Below, one piece after another: positions 25,922 through 34,518 of a stretch of 64,000 bases of DNA. Numbering within the stretch: position 1 is the stretch's first letter; the number at the start of each line of letters is the position of its first letter. The notes below the pieces were generated by a model. It was not told the DNA's origin, made no database searches, and worked only from the letters and a program-made list of their open reading frames with translations. The stretch comes from an uncultured bacterium (GTDB lineage Bacteria; Verrucomicrobiota; Kiritimatiellia; PWTM01), in the NCBI GenBank assembly GCA_938010045.1, contig CALLFZ010000034.1:62001-126000 (forward strand), read 5' to 3'. The translations under genes and the position numbers were made by a program.

Positions 25922-27180
25922 AACGACCGCTCGCCCACCTTCTCGTCGGGCTGCTTTGGGGCTCGGCATCAGCGATGGACCCCCTCGTCGTGGGCGGCTT
26001 CCGCATCGACCCGCTGGACGAGCAGGACGAACCCTCATTGGTGCCTCCGCCACTGAAAATCTACATCGGCGACGACGTCTCGAGGTATGTCCACCGCCTC
26101 CTGCAATCCCCGCCGCCCACGCCCCCGCAACTCACGCAGGCGCACCATCATTACCAACGGGCGATCGAGTACGTCCGACAAAACGAGATCGGCAAGGCAA
26201 TGCTCGAGCTGCGCGACGGATTGACCTACACCCCCGACGATCCCCGTCTCCTCTCGCTGGCCGGAACCCTGTCCACGCAATCCGGCCAGCTCGAGGATGC
26301 CGCCAGCTACGTCCGGCGCTGGCTCGAGGTCGAGCCCGAGAATCTCAATGCCGCCACCATTTACATCGGACTGCTCATCCGTCTCTCCCGGATCGCCGAA
26401 GCCGAAACGATGATGACTCGCTACGAACCGTTGGCCCGTAGCCTAATGGCGTTCCGGTTTCATCGTCTCTGCCTGGATCTCATTGCGGACCGCACGGTCA
26501 CCCCGGATCCCGCCTGGCAGCGGCTTTCGTTCGAAGAGATCGTGCAGTTGGTCCATTGGCTCTACGAGGACCGCCTCGCGCTCGCGCGTGCGCTCGGTGC
26601 CCAAGCCCATGCCCGCTTGTGCGAGTTGACCCTCGGCCCTCGCGCGGCCGCAGACCTGCCGCGCCTCCACGGCGCCCTGGTGCGGCTGGTGCGCGCCCGC
26701 GAAGCCGGCCAGACCGCGGAGGCGCTCGCGGCCGCCCGGCAGCTGGCGGACGCCGGACTCAGCAGCTACGGTGTCCGCGCCCTGCACGCCGAACTCCTCG
26801 AACGTTCCGGCGCCCGGGCCGAGGCGCTGGCCTTGTGGCGGCAGATCACCGCCGACACACCCGATCTTCCGCAGGCGTGGGTCAGCGCGGCCCAAATTTT
26901 TCTCCGCAACGGCCGCACCGATGAAGCGCTCGCGGCGATCCAACGCGCGAAAGAACTAGCCCCCCGCGAACCGGCGGTCAATTTCTTGCTGGCCAGCGCA
27001 CTCGCGCTCTCGGGACGAACCGCCGACGCGCATCCGCTCTATGTCGAACTCGTCAGCCGACGGCCCCGCGAGTTCCAACGATGGCTCGAATCCGATCCGG
27101 TCTTTGAAGCCGCCCTCGATCGCATGCCGAACAAGGGCGCGATCATGCGACGGCTCGAAATCCCGCCCGAGCTCGAGTAA
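25918..27180 (+). CDS. Exported TPR-repeat protein
   Basis: A 420-aa protein starting with a signal peptide (KRPLAHLLVGLLWGSASA). The mature part has at least six tetratricopeptide-like repeats: units around HHYQRAIEYVRQNEIGKAML, PDDPRLLSLAGTLSTQSGQL, PENLNAATIYIGLLIRLSRI and, near the end, RTDEALAAIQRAKELAPREP. It is probably a periplasmic scaffold; no partner is evident. GTG 25918 overlaps the HAD stop (GTGA), and the helicase gene follows after 16 bp. Confidence 0.75.
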   Translation: MKRPLAHLLVGLLWGSASAMDPLVVGGFRIDPLDEQDEPSLVPPPLKIYIGDDVSRYVHRLLQSPPPTPPQLTQAHHHYQRAIEYVRQNEIGKAMLELRDGLTYTPDDPRLLSLAGTLSTQSGQLEDAASYVRRWLEVEPENLNAATIYIGLLIRLSRIAEAETMMTRYEPLARSLMAFRFHRLCLDLIADRTVTPDPAWQRLSFEEIVQLVHWLYEDRLALARALGAQAHARLCELTLGPRAAADLPRLHGALVRLVRAREAGQTAEALAAARQLADAGLSSYGVRALHAELLERSGARAEALALWRQITADTPDLPQAWVSAAQIFLRNGRTDEALAAIQRAKELAPREPAVNFLLASALALSGRTADAHPLYVELVSRRPREFQRWLESDPVFEAALDRMPNKGAIMRRLEIPPELE

Positions 27181-27196
27181 TCCGCAGTATGGCCCC

Positions 27197-29230
27197 ATGA
27201 CCGAACTCTGGTTGGAAGGACTGAACGCCGCGCAGCTGCGCGCGGCCACCCATCGGGCCGGTCCACTGCTCATCGTCGCGGGCGCCGGAACCGGCAAAAC
27301 CCGAACGCTCGCCGCGCGCGTCGCCCACTTGGTCGCTTCGAATGTGCCGCCGGATCGCATCCTGTTGCTGACCTTTACGCGTCGCGCCGCCGCCGAACTG
27401 CTCGCGCGGGCGGCCCTCGCCATCGGGCGCGCCGATCTGTCCAGTGCCGTGTGGGGCGGCACATTTCACGCTGTCGCGCACCGGCTCCTACGCATCTATG
27501 CCACCGCCGCCGGCCTGCCGGCCGAGTTCACCGTTCTCGACCCCTCCGACGCGGCCGATCTCCTCGACGTCGTACGGCATCGCCTCGGCCTCGACACGAA
27601 CCGTGCCCGGTTTCCGCGCAAGACCGTCTGTTGGGCGATCTACACGCGATGCGTCAACTCCAACCTCCCCCTCGAGCAGGTGCTCGCCGCCGATCATCCC
27701 TGGTGCGCCGACCGGGCCGACGACCTACGCCGTCTCTTCGCAGCCTACGTGGACGAAAAACACCGTCGCCATCTTGTGGACTTCGACGACCTTCTGCTGT
27801 ACTGGCTCGAACTGGCCCGCAGCGATGAAGTCGGGCCCCATCTGCGGCGGCGCTTCGATCACATTCTCGTGGATGAATTCCAGGACACGAACCCAACGCA
27901 GCTAGGCATCCTCGAGGCAATGTGCGGGTCCAGCCGGAACCTGACCGTCGTCGGCGATGACGCTCAAAGCATGTATCGTTTCCGCGGCGCGGTGCCGGAC
28001 CACATGGTGCGATTTCCGGAGATCTTCCCCGAGACCACGATCGTTCGCCTCGAATTGAACTATCGTTCCGTGCAGCCGATTCTCGACACAGCGAACCGCA
28101 TCCTCGCGGAGCGGCCCGCCGGAACGGGCTACGATCGTGAGCTTCGCGCCCACCGCCCCGGCGGCGCACGCCCCCGGCTGGTTCCCTGCCGCACGGAGTC
28201 CGCCGAAGCCGCGTTTGTCGCGAACACCGTCCTCGAGCACGCCGAAAGCGGCATCCCCTTACAGCGCATGGCGGTGCTCATGCGCGCGGCGGATCACTCC
28301 GCCGACCTTGAGATCGAGCTCGCGCATCGACGCATTCCGTTCCGCAAATATGGCGGGCTCCGATTCCTCGAGATCGCGCACGTGAAGGATGTGCTCGCGA
28401 TCTTGCGGCTGGTGCAAAATCCGCGGGCGGAAATCGCAGCCTTCCGCGTGTTTCAACTGCTGCCCGGCGTCGGTCCCGCTACCGCCGCCTCCTGGTGGGC
28501 GGCCTGGTGTGCCGCCGGACATTCGCCCACCGGCCTACGGTTGGCGCGCGCTCCCGAGTCGGCCCGCGGGGAACTCGCGGCCCTTGCGGATCTCCTCGAC
28601 GAACTGCGGCGCGCCTCGCCGACCCCCGCCCTCGCGGTCGCCCGCACCCGGGAGTTCTACCGCCCCCTGTGCGAACGAATTCACGATCGCGCCGACGCCC
28701 GCGCGCGCGATCTCGAGAACCTGGAACGCATCGCCGCCGGATACGACAATCTCTCCGACTTCCTCGCCGACCTCGTGCTCGATCCCCCGGCCGCCAGCGG
28801 CGATTTCGCCGGGGCACCCGTCCGCAACGACGACTGGCTCGTCCTCACCACCATCCATTCCGCGAAGGGGGGAGAATGGGATGTTGTGTTCCTGATTCAT
28901 GCGGCCGACGGTTGCCTGCCCTCCGACCTGGCCACCGGTTCGCCCGACGACATCGAAGAGGAGCGCCGACTTCTCTATGTTGCGGTCACCCGCGCGCGCA
29001 ACTTTCTCTATGTCAGCTGGCCTCTGCGCGTTCGCGTGCGGGCCCCGACCCCCGACGCGCGCAGCGTGCTCGCGCCCGCCTCGCGATTCCTCTCCTTGCC
29101 GGTTCGCGAGACCATGGTGGAGACGCCCTACCCGCCCCTCCGCGGCGTCGCGCGCGACGAACACGGGCTGCTGCCCGTGGCCGGGCTCCACGACCGACTG
29201 CGGCAGCGATGGACCCGGCCGAGCGCCTAG
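27197..29230 (+). CDS. UvrD/Rep-type superfamily 1A DNA helicase
   Basis: A 677-aa ATP-dependent 3'-5' helicase. Motifs in order: Q-motif region LNAAQLRAATH, Walker A VAGAGTGKTRTL, Ia LLTFTRRAAAEL, II ILVDEFQDTNPTQ, III VVGDDAQSMYRFRGA, IV VRLELNYRS, V TIHSAKGGEWDVVFLIH and VI RRLLYVAVTRARNFLYV. It is about 50 residues shorter than UvrD and lacks the extended C-terminal tail. ATG 27197 begins right before the Q motif; the open frame upstream overlaps the TPR gene out of frame and is not coding-like. Tail-to-tail with yjbQ, overlapping by 4 nt. Confidence 0.93.
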   Translation: MTELWLEGLNAAQLRAATHRAGPLLIVAGAGTGKTRTLAARVAHLVASNVPPDRILLLTFTRRAAAELLARAALAIGRADLSSAVWGGTFHAVAHRLLRIYATAAGLPAEFTVLDPSDAADLLDVVRHRLGLDTNRARFPRKTVCWAIYTRCVNSNLPLEQVLAADHPWCADRADDLRRLFAAYVDEKHRRHLVDFDDLLLYWLELARSDEVGPHLRRRFDHILVDEFQDTNPTQLGILEAMCGSSRNLTVVGDDAQSMYRFRGAVPDHMVRFPEIFPETTIVRLELNYRSVQPILDTANRILAERPAGTGYDRELRAHRPGGARPRLVPCRTESAEAAFVANTVLEHAESGIPLQRMAVLMRAADHSADLEIELAHRRIPFRKYGGLRFLEIAHVKDVLAILRLVQNPRAEIAAFRVFQLLPGVGPATAASWWAAWCAAGHSPTGLRLARAPESARGELAALADLLDELRRASPTPALAVARTREFYRPLCERIHDRADARARDLENLERIAAGYDNLSDFLADLVLDPPAASGDFAGAPVRNDDWLVLTTIHSAKGGEWDVVFLIHAADGCLPSDLATGSPDDIEEERRLLYVAVTRARNFLYVSWPLRVRVRAPTPDARSVLAPASRFLSLPVRETMVETPYPPLRGVARDEHGLLPVAGLHDRLRQRWTRPSA

Positions 29231-29616
29231 CCCGCCGTCACCCAAAGCTCGCGCGTGCGCGGACCATCGAACTCACAGAGAAAGACCCCCTGCCACGTGC
29301 CGAGCCGCAAACGCCCCTCCTCCACCGGCACTCGCACAGATGACCCCATCAACGACGCTTTCACATGGGCCGCCGCATTCCCCTCGCCATGCGCCCAATC
29401 CCCGTCCCACGGAACTAACCGGTCGAGCGCCGTGATCACATCGCGCACGACATCCGGGTCGGCGTTCTCGTTGATCGTAATGCCGGCCGTCGTGTGTGGC
29501 ACAAACACCGTCAGGACGCCCTCGCGCAAACCGAGTTCCCGAACCGCCGCCTGAACCAGATCCGTCACCGGAACGAATTCCGTCCGACGCCCTGTCCGGA
29601 CCGAATAGCGCTTCAT
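29227..29616 (-). CDS. yjbQ: YjbQ/UPF0047 family protein
   Basis: A 129-aa single-domain protein of the YjbQ family, sometimes labelled secondary thiamine-phosphate synthase because of weak activity seen for some members. Family motifs: VFVPHTTAGITINENADP (conserved His and Glu) and GEGNAAAHVKASLMGSS, with the GTWQGVFLCEFDGPR C-terminus. Physiological role not established. Its ATG overlaps the stop of the upstream peroxiredoxin gene (ATGA). Confidence 0.93.
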   Translation of the reverse strand: MKRYSVRTGRRTEFVPVTDLVQAAVRELGLREGVLTVFVPHTTAGITINENADPDVVRDVITALDRLVPWDGDWAHGEGNAAAHVKASLMGSSVRVPVEEGRLRLGTWQGVFLCEFDGPRTRELWVTAG

Positions 29617-30143
29617 CGTCCGCCCGGTCCCCCTCCATCGGCCTTCGGCTTCAAATGCTCGATCACACCGAGCAGATCGTCTCCATGCGTCGCGACCGAA
29701 ACCGACTCCGCGACGTGCGCAATGCGCCCATCCGGCGCGATGACAAACGTTCGCCGGACTGCAAACAAACCCATCGGCGCGAGCACCCCATACGCCTTCG
29801 CCATCGTCTTGTCCGCGTCAGAAATCAGCTCATATGGCAGTTGATGCGCCGCCTTGAACTTTTTCTGTGTCTCGAGGTCGTCGAGGCTCACCCCATACAC
29901 CACGACGCCTCGCGCCGCCAGTTTTTCATAGGCGTCGCGAACCGAGCACACCTCCTTTGTGCAGCCCGGCGTGAACGACTTCGGGTAGAACATCAGCACC
30001 ACCCACTTGCCCCGCAGATCCTCCAACTTGACCGGTCCGCCCGTCGACGAAGCTACAAACGACGGAGCCGCGTCCCCCGGCCCAAGCCCGAAGGCCGCCG
30101 ACCCCATCCCCAGCACCACCGCCGCGACACCGAACCATTTCAT
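29613..30143 (-). CDS. BCP-type peroxiredoxin with signal peptide
   Basis: A 176-aa thiol peroxidase of the AhpC/TSA-BCP group. The peroxidatic Cys61 and resolving Cys66 are in FTPGCTKEVCSVRD (the C-x4-C atypical 2-Cys arrangement), with the conserved Arg in FAVRRTFVI. Residues 1-19 form a signal peptide, so unlike E. coli BCP it should act in the periplasm. The start is supported by GGAGG 6 nt upstream. Divergent from the GT2 gene at 30254. Confidence 0.9.
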   Translation of the reverse strand: MKWFGVAAVVLGMGSAAFGLGPGDAAPSFVASSTGGPVKLEDLRGKWVVLMFYPKSFTPGCTKEVCSVRDAYEKLAARGVVVYGVSLDDLETQKKFKAAHQLPYELISDADKTMAKAYGVLAPMGLFAVRRTFVIAPDGRIAHVAESVSVATHGDDLLGVIEHLKPKADGGGPGGR

Positions 30144-30163
30144 CGAACACCTCCATCGGAATT

Positions 30164-30191
30164 AACCTACGACCTTTCGAAGCCGGCGCAA
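30164..30191 (-). promoter_or_regulatory. Predicted promoter of the peroxiredoxin-yjbQ unit
   Basis: On the minus strand TTGCGC (rc of 30186-30191), a 16-bp spacer and TAGGTT (rc of 30164-30169), giving a leader of about 13 nt with GGAGG. Divergent from 30219-30247. Confidence 0.35.
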
Positions 30192-30218
30192 GCCGGGCCC
30201 TCAACACCGGCGCACGGC

Positions 30219-30247
30219 TTGAGGCGCACTCGCCCGCCGCCTACGAT
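30219..30247 (+). promoter_or_regulatory. Predicted promoter of the GT2-CPBP unit (possible leaderless start)
   Basis: TTGAGG (30219-30224), a 17-bp spacer and TACGAT (30242-30247). The -10 box ends 6 nt before ATG 30254; GGCGCC between them is not a ribosome-binding site. Confidence 0.45.
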
Positions 30248-30253
30248 GGCGCC

Positions 30254-31255
30254 ATGGACCGCACCGCGGAATCTTCACCCGAACTCGACATCTCCGTCGT
30301 TGTGCCCGTCTACAACGAGCGCGAAAACATCGAGCCGCTCTGCCGCGCGCTGCACGAGGTGTTGGCGGACCTCGGCCGTCCCTACGAGATCATTCTCGTG
30401 GACGACGGCAGCACCGATGGCTCTTGGCCAGAACTCCGCCGGATGGCCGCGGAACTGCCCCGCCTGCGCTGCCTACGTCTGCGCCGCAATTTCGGGCAGA
30501 CCGCCGCGATGAGCGCGGGCATTGACGCCTCCCGTGGCCGGATCATCGTCACGCTCGATGCCGACCTCCAGAACGAGCCGGCCGACATCCCGACCCTGCT
30601 GGCCGCCATGAGCCCAGACGTGGATGTCGTCAGCGGCTGGCGCCGCGATCGAAAAGATCCCTTCTGGACGCGTCGGGTCCCCTCGATGATCGCGAACAGC
30701 CTCATCAGCCGGATCACCGGCGTGCCCTTGCACGACTACGGCTGCACACTGAAAGCCTACCGGGCCGAAGTTCTGCGGGCTGTTCGGCTCTACGGCGAAA
30801 TGCACCGGTTCATCCCGGCGCTGGCCAGTTGGGTGGGCGCCCGGGTGGTCGAAGTGCCCGTTCGTCACCACCCGCGTCGCTTCGGGCGCTCGAAGTACGG
30901 CTTGTCCCGCACGCTACGCGTCGTGCTGGATCTCATCACCGTCAAGTATTTGCTGCGCTACAGCCATCGCCCCATGCAAATGTTCGGCCGGCTCGGCCTG
31001 CTGCTGGGGATCCCCGGCCTCCTGTTGATCGCGGGCATGTCGCTGGCGCATCTGTCCTACCTCGCCTTCGGCACAACCCTCGGCGCGGAACTCATCAAAC
31101 GGCCCTTCTGGCTGTTCACCGCCGGTGGTCTTGTGCTCACCGGCATTGAGTTCATCGCGATCGGCCTCCTCGCGGAGGTGTTGAACCGCACCTACCACGA
31201 ATCGCAAGATCGGCCGATTTACGCCATTCGCGAAACCGTCGAGTCCGCGGGATGA
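30254..31255 (+). CDS. ArnC/DPM1-like polyprenyl-phosphate glycosyltransferase
   Basis: A 333-aa GT2 enzyme that would transfer a sugar from a nucleotide donor to a polyprenyl phosphate on the cytoplasmic face. Motifs: SVVVPVYNERENIEPL, ILVDDGSTDGSW (nucleotide binding), VTLDADLQNEP (metal Asp), then DYGCTLKAYRAEV and RHHPRRFGRSKYGLSR, which are diagnostic of the ArnC/GtrB/dolichyl-phosphate-mannose group. Two C-terminal transmembrane helices (about 245-268 and 283-306) follow. The donor sugar is unknown. Coupled to the CPBP protease gene by ATGA. Confidence 0.92.
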   Translation: MDRTAESSPELDISVVVPVYNERENIEPLCRALHEVLADLGRPYEIILVDDGSTDGSWPELRRMAAELPRLRCLRLRRNFGQTAAMSAGIDASRGRIIVTLDADLQNEPADIPTLLAAMSPDVDVVSGWRRDRKDPFWTRRVPSMIANSLISRITGVPLHDYGCTLKAYRAEVLRAVRLYGEMHRFIPALASWVGARVVEVPVRHHPRRFGRSKYGLSRTLRVVLDLITVKYLLRYSHRPMQMFGRLGLLLGIPGLLLIAGMSLAHLSYLAFGTTLGAELIKRPFWLFTAGGLVLTGIEFIAIGLLAEVLNRTYHESQDRPIYAIRETVESAG

Positions 31256-32136
31256 ACGCCGAGGCCGCGGGGGACGCCGCCGCCGGGCTCTCGCCCTGGC
31301 CCCATGCGCTCGGATCCTCCGCTGTCACGCTCGCGATGCAGATCCTCTTCGTGATTGCCGTGACCGCTGCCGCGGCGGCTGTCGCGCTGCTCCTCATCCG
31401 CCGCCCTCGCACCGAGGATCTGGTCGCCCGTCCCTGGACCGACCGCGACTTGGCGCGGCTCACCACCATTCTGCTTGCGCTGGCAGTGGTCAGCGCGCTG
31501 GCCGTTCCCCGCGCGGAGGCGTGGGGAACAGAATGGTGGTCCCCCAACGAATGGCGCGCTATCATGATGTCGGTCCAAAGCCTCGCCTTTCACTGGCCGA
31601 TCCTCGCGTTCGCCGCCTCCCGCATGCGCCGAGAGCAGATCCGGTCGAGCGAAGCGTTTGGAATGCGGGCTCGCGCGCTTCCCGCGGATGTGCTGCTCGC
31701 GTTCGGCCTCTACCTCGCCGGCCTCCCCCTCGTCGCGGCGGCCGCATGGGGATCGCGAGCGATTCTCCGCTGGGCGGGACGCGAACCGATCGTTCAACCG
31801 ATGCTCGAAGCCGTCCTCGACGCCAACGCCGGCATCGCCCGCGCGTACCTGCTGTTCCTCGCGGTGGTCGCCGCTCCGGTGGCCGAAGAAATCCTCTTCC
31901 GAGGCATTGCCTTGCCCGTCCTCACCCGCCGCCTGGGGCCGTGGGCGGCCCTCGGCGCGACCTCACTGGTCTTTTCAGCGATCCACTTCGACCTCACGGC
32001 CGCGCCGCCATTGTTCGTGCTCGGCCTCGCGTTCGGTCTCGCCTACCTCTACACCGGTTCGCTGACCGTCCCGATCGCGATGCACGCCTTCGTCAATGCC
32101 GTCTCACTGGCCGTGGCCGGCTGGCTCGCGCGTTGA
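31252..32136 (+). CDS. CPBP-family intramembrane metalloprotease (Abi)
   Basis: A 294-aa membrane protein with about eight hydrophobic segments. The CPBP motifs are all present: Glu212-Glu213 in APVAEEILFRG, the His of VFSAIHFD and the His/Asn of MHAFVNA. Bacterial homologues of the eukaryotic CAAX protease Rce1 act in bacteriocin immunity or membrane-protein turnover; the target here is unknown. It overlaps the upstream glycosyltransferase and ends 12 bp from the convergent omptin-type gene. Confidence 0.88.
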   Translation: MNAEAAGDAAAGLSPWPHALGSSAVTLAMQILFVIAVTAAAAAVALLLIRRPRTEDLVARPWTDRDLARLTTILLALAVVSALAVPRAEAWGTEWWSPNEWRAIMMSVQSLAFHWPILAFAASRMRREQIRSSEAFGMRARALPADVLLAFGLYLAGLPLVAAAAWGSRAILRWAGREPIVQPMLEAVLDANAGIARAYLLFLAVVAAPVAEEILFRGIALPVLTRRLGPWAALGATSLVFSAIHFDLTAAPPLFVLGLAFGLAYLYTGSLTVPIAMHAFVNAVSLAVAGWLAR

Positions 32137-32148
32137 GGGCTAGCCCCC

Positions 32149-33114
32149 TCACCATGTTGCACCGATGCCCAGCGACACGAACACACCATCCCCACGGATT
32201 TCCTGGTGGATCACCCACCGCTCGCCGGGCTGCGCGTCCTCATCGCCCTCACCATACACGAGGTTCTTCGAATCTCCCTCCACCTCGAACGCCCACCACC
32301 TCACCGACGCCATCAGATGCCACCGTGGCGACAGCTGATACCGCACCGCGAGTTCCACGCCGCCGCCGACGCCCCCCGCATCCGCTTCCGCGAGGATTCC
32401 CCGCCCCAGATGATCGTCGCGGTCACGCACCCGCGCCACGGGCGACAGAAACGCCCGTCCCTCGATACGAACTGTCGGCTGGCTCAACCCCAGCACCACC
32501 TCTGCGAACGGCAGATCCGTGGTGACGTCATACGTCACCGCCACCCCCTCCCACGTGTCGGGCGGCACGTCCGGAATGGCCGGATACGTCTGCACACCGT
32601 CGCGCGCCTCCCATGCATGGGAGTCCCTCGCCCAGCCCGCTCCAACCGCGGCCGACCACTCCTGCCCGCCGGGCCGTGGGCGCCGCCAGAACCACCACCG
32701 CACCCCACCCTCAAGGCTCCACGCCGAGTAGATCGCGTCACTCTCTGAGTAAATCGCCAGCACAGGGTTCTCCTCCGGGTACTCCCAATCCGAATCGCGG
32801 ATTGTGCCCGCGTCCTCGGTGAGTGTATGGCCTCCGCGCATCCAGAGTTCCCACGCCCGCCCCACCTGCGCGCGAAGCCACCCCTCGGCGCGGATCGCGC
32901 GGGTCGGAAACTCGAGCCGGCTGATCGGAAACGGCAACGACTCCGTCTTGCCACCCGCGCGAACCCACCGGCCGATGGCATACTGCACTTCCCCCTCGCC
33001 GTAGGCAGGCCCGAGCCCTGCCTCCCACCGAAAACCGCCCACCTCGGCCCTTGCTGCGGCCACCAGAATGGTCAACGCTGCCGCCACACCGCCCATTCCA
33101 TGGTATCGCTGCAC
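32149..33114 (-). CDS. Omptin-family outer-membrane protease
   Basis: A 321-aa protein with a signal peptide (about residues 1-23) and a beta-rich, Trp/Tyr-rich mature part of omptin length. Both halves of the omptin active site can be aligned by eye: IRDSDWEYPEENP (Asp107, Asp109) corresponds to OmpT M-R-D-Q-D-W with Asp83/Asp85, and RDDHLGRG (Asp233, His235) corresponds to OmpT Asp210/His212. The end GDGVFVSLGIGATW is a typical barrel C-terminus with terminal aromatic. Omptins are aspartate/histidine proteases of the outer-membrane surface, known best from Proteobacteria. GTG 33114 was chosen because GGAGG lies 4 nt upstream and a signal peptide follows. Two perfect copies of the 13-bp palindrome lie 35-79 bp upstream. 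Confidence 0.8.
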   Translation of the reverse strand: MQRYHGMGGVAAALTILVAAARAEVGGFRWEAGLGPAYGEGEVQYAIGRWVRAGGKTESLPFPISRLEFPTRAIRAEGWLRAQVGRAWELWMRGGHTLTEDAGTIRDSDWEYPEENPVLAIYSESDAIYSAWSLEGGVRWWFWRRPRPGGQEWSAAVGAGWARDSHAWEARDGVQTYPAIPDVPPDTWEGVAVTYDVTTDLPFAEVVLGLSQPTVRIEGRAFLSPVARVRDRDDHLGRGILAEADAGGVGGGVELAVRYQLSPRWHLMASVRWWAFEVEGDSKNLVYGEGDEDAQPGERWVIHQEIRGDGVFVSLGIGATW

Positions 33115-33148
33115 GTCGCCTCCTCCTTCCTTCCGTGCCGGGGCCGTG

Positions 33149-33193
33149 TCCAATCCTTGGACGCTCCTCCGGCCGGTCCGTCCAATCCTTGGA
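33149..33193. promoter_or_regulatory. Paired palindromic operator, 32-bp repeat distance (omptin gene)
   Basis: Two identical perfect palindromes GTCCAATCCTTGGAC (cores 33149-33161 and 33181-33193) start exactly 32 bp apart. The proximal copy ends 34 nt before the omptin GTG, too close to fit a full promoter between, so it probably overlaps the promoter. Confidence 0.65.
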
Positions 33194-33209
33194 CGCCTCA
33201 ACGAGCGCC

Positions 33210-34493
33210 TCAGCCACCCGCGCCCTTGAACGACGCCACGGCCGCGACGGCAAGAACCACGATCAGCATCGCACTGAGCCATCCGATCATCCGCCGAACG
33301 CACCGCGCGCCGCCCGCGGCGACCATACCATACTTCACGACCGTGTTCGCCGCCGCCGCGGTCAGCACCGCCGGCGCAAGCCAGGGATCGGCGGCCCGCC
33401 GAGCACTCTCCGCCAGCGACAGTGTGATCGCGTCCACATCCGTCACTCCAGCCAACGCCGCCGCCGCCAGCAGCCCCACGCCGGGCAGCGCCCCGCGCAC
33501 CAACCGCACCAGGGCCGCGATACCGACGAACATCGCCGCAAACTTCATCGCCGCGCCCAGACTGAACGGGTTCTTCAGCGGCACCTCACCGGCCGCGCGG
33601 ACCACTGCCCGCCGCCCGGCGAACACGCCGGCCAACGCACACACCCCGAGCGAAAGCCCCAGCCCGGGCCACAACGCGGCGAACAACGGCGGCGCCGTAA
33701 TCAACAGAATCGCCCCAATCCGCCCGAACATCACCGCCCACGCCCATGCAATGCCGGCCGCCGCAGCCGACGCGATCGTCTCGTCCCCCGCCCGGCTCTG
33801 CCTCGCCAGCGACATCGTCACCGCCGTGGACGACACCAGCCCGCCAAAGACACCCGTGGTCAACACGCCCCGCGCCGGCCCAAGCCAGCGCGTCGCGATG
33901 TAGCCCACCATCGAGAGCGCCGAAATCAGCACCACCAACCACCACGCCCGGTAGGGATTCAGAACCTGCCACGGGTCCACGGTGCGGTTCGGCAGCAGCG
34001 GAAGAACCACGAAGGTCGCGATCAACAGTTTCAGCCCCGCGTACAGATCGCTGCGATCCAGCCGTCCCACCATCTCGTGAAGCGGGGTCCGGTACGCCAT
34101 CACCGCCGAATTGAGAATCGCGAGTGCCACGGCCAGCAGAGGCGGCTCCTGCATCGCCAGCCCGCCGAGCAGAAAGGCGCTGATCAGCGCCGCCGAGGTC
34201 GTCAGCCCCGCATGGTCGGGATGCGCGCGCGCCTGCGCTGTCATTGCGCCGCCCACCAGCACGGCCACCGCGAGCAGACCCGCCGCAAACAGCCACGACC
34301 ACCCAGTCGTTTGGGCCAGACACATCGCCACCGCGCCGGACTCCGCCACCAACACGAACGTGCGGATCCCCCCGATCCCGTAGCCCTTCTCCGCGATGCG
34401 CTTCTCGCGCTCGATCCCGAGCAGCGCGCCGATGAAGATCGCGACGACAAACCCGCGGATCATCTCCACCGACATGCCGCTCTCCATCCGCAT
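33210..34493 (-). CDS. MgtC/DUF4010-type membrane protein
   Basis: A 427-aa integral membrane protein with about 12 hydrophobic segments. The N-terminal 140 residues are MgtC/SapB-like (FIGALLGIEREKR, GIGGIRTFVLV), and the remainder matches the DUF4010 extension (VLTTGVFGGLVSSTAVTMSLAR, LAGVTDVDAITLSLAES). Members are widespread and their transported ion or role is unknown. ATG 34493 has GGAGG 5 nt upstream; ATG 34475 is an alternative. 25 bp downstream of msrA on the same strand. Confidence 0.88.
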   Translation of the reverse strand: MRMESGMSVEMIRGFVVAIFIGALLGIEREKRIAEKGYGIGGIRTFVLVAESGAVAMCLAQTTGWSWLFAAGLLAVAVLVGGAMTAQARAHPDHAGLTTSAALISAFLLGGLAMQEPPLLAVALAILNSAVMAYRTPLHEMVGRLDRSDLYAGLKLLIATFVVLPLLPNRTVDPWQVLNPYRAWWLVVLISALSMVGYIATRWLGPARGVLTTGVFGGLVSSTAVTMSLARQSRAGDETIASAAAAGIAWAWAVMFGRIGAILLITAPPLFAALWPGLGLSLGVCALAGVFAGRRAVVRAAGEVPLKNPFSLGAAMKFAAMFVGIAALVRLVRGALPGVGLLAAAALAGVTDVDAITLSLAESARRAADPWLAPAVLTAAAANTVVKYGMVAAGGARCVRRMIGWLSAMLIVVLAVAAVASFKGAGG

Positions 34494-34518
34494 CCGCCCC
34501 TCCGCGCTGCGCGAACGC

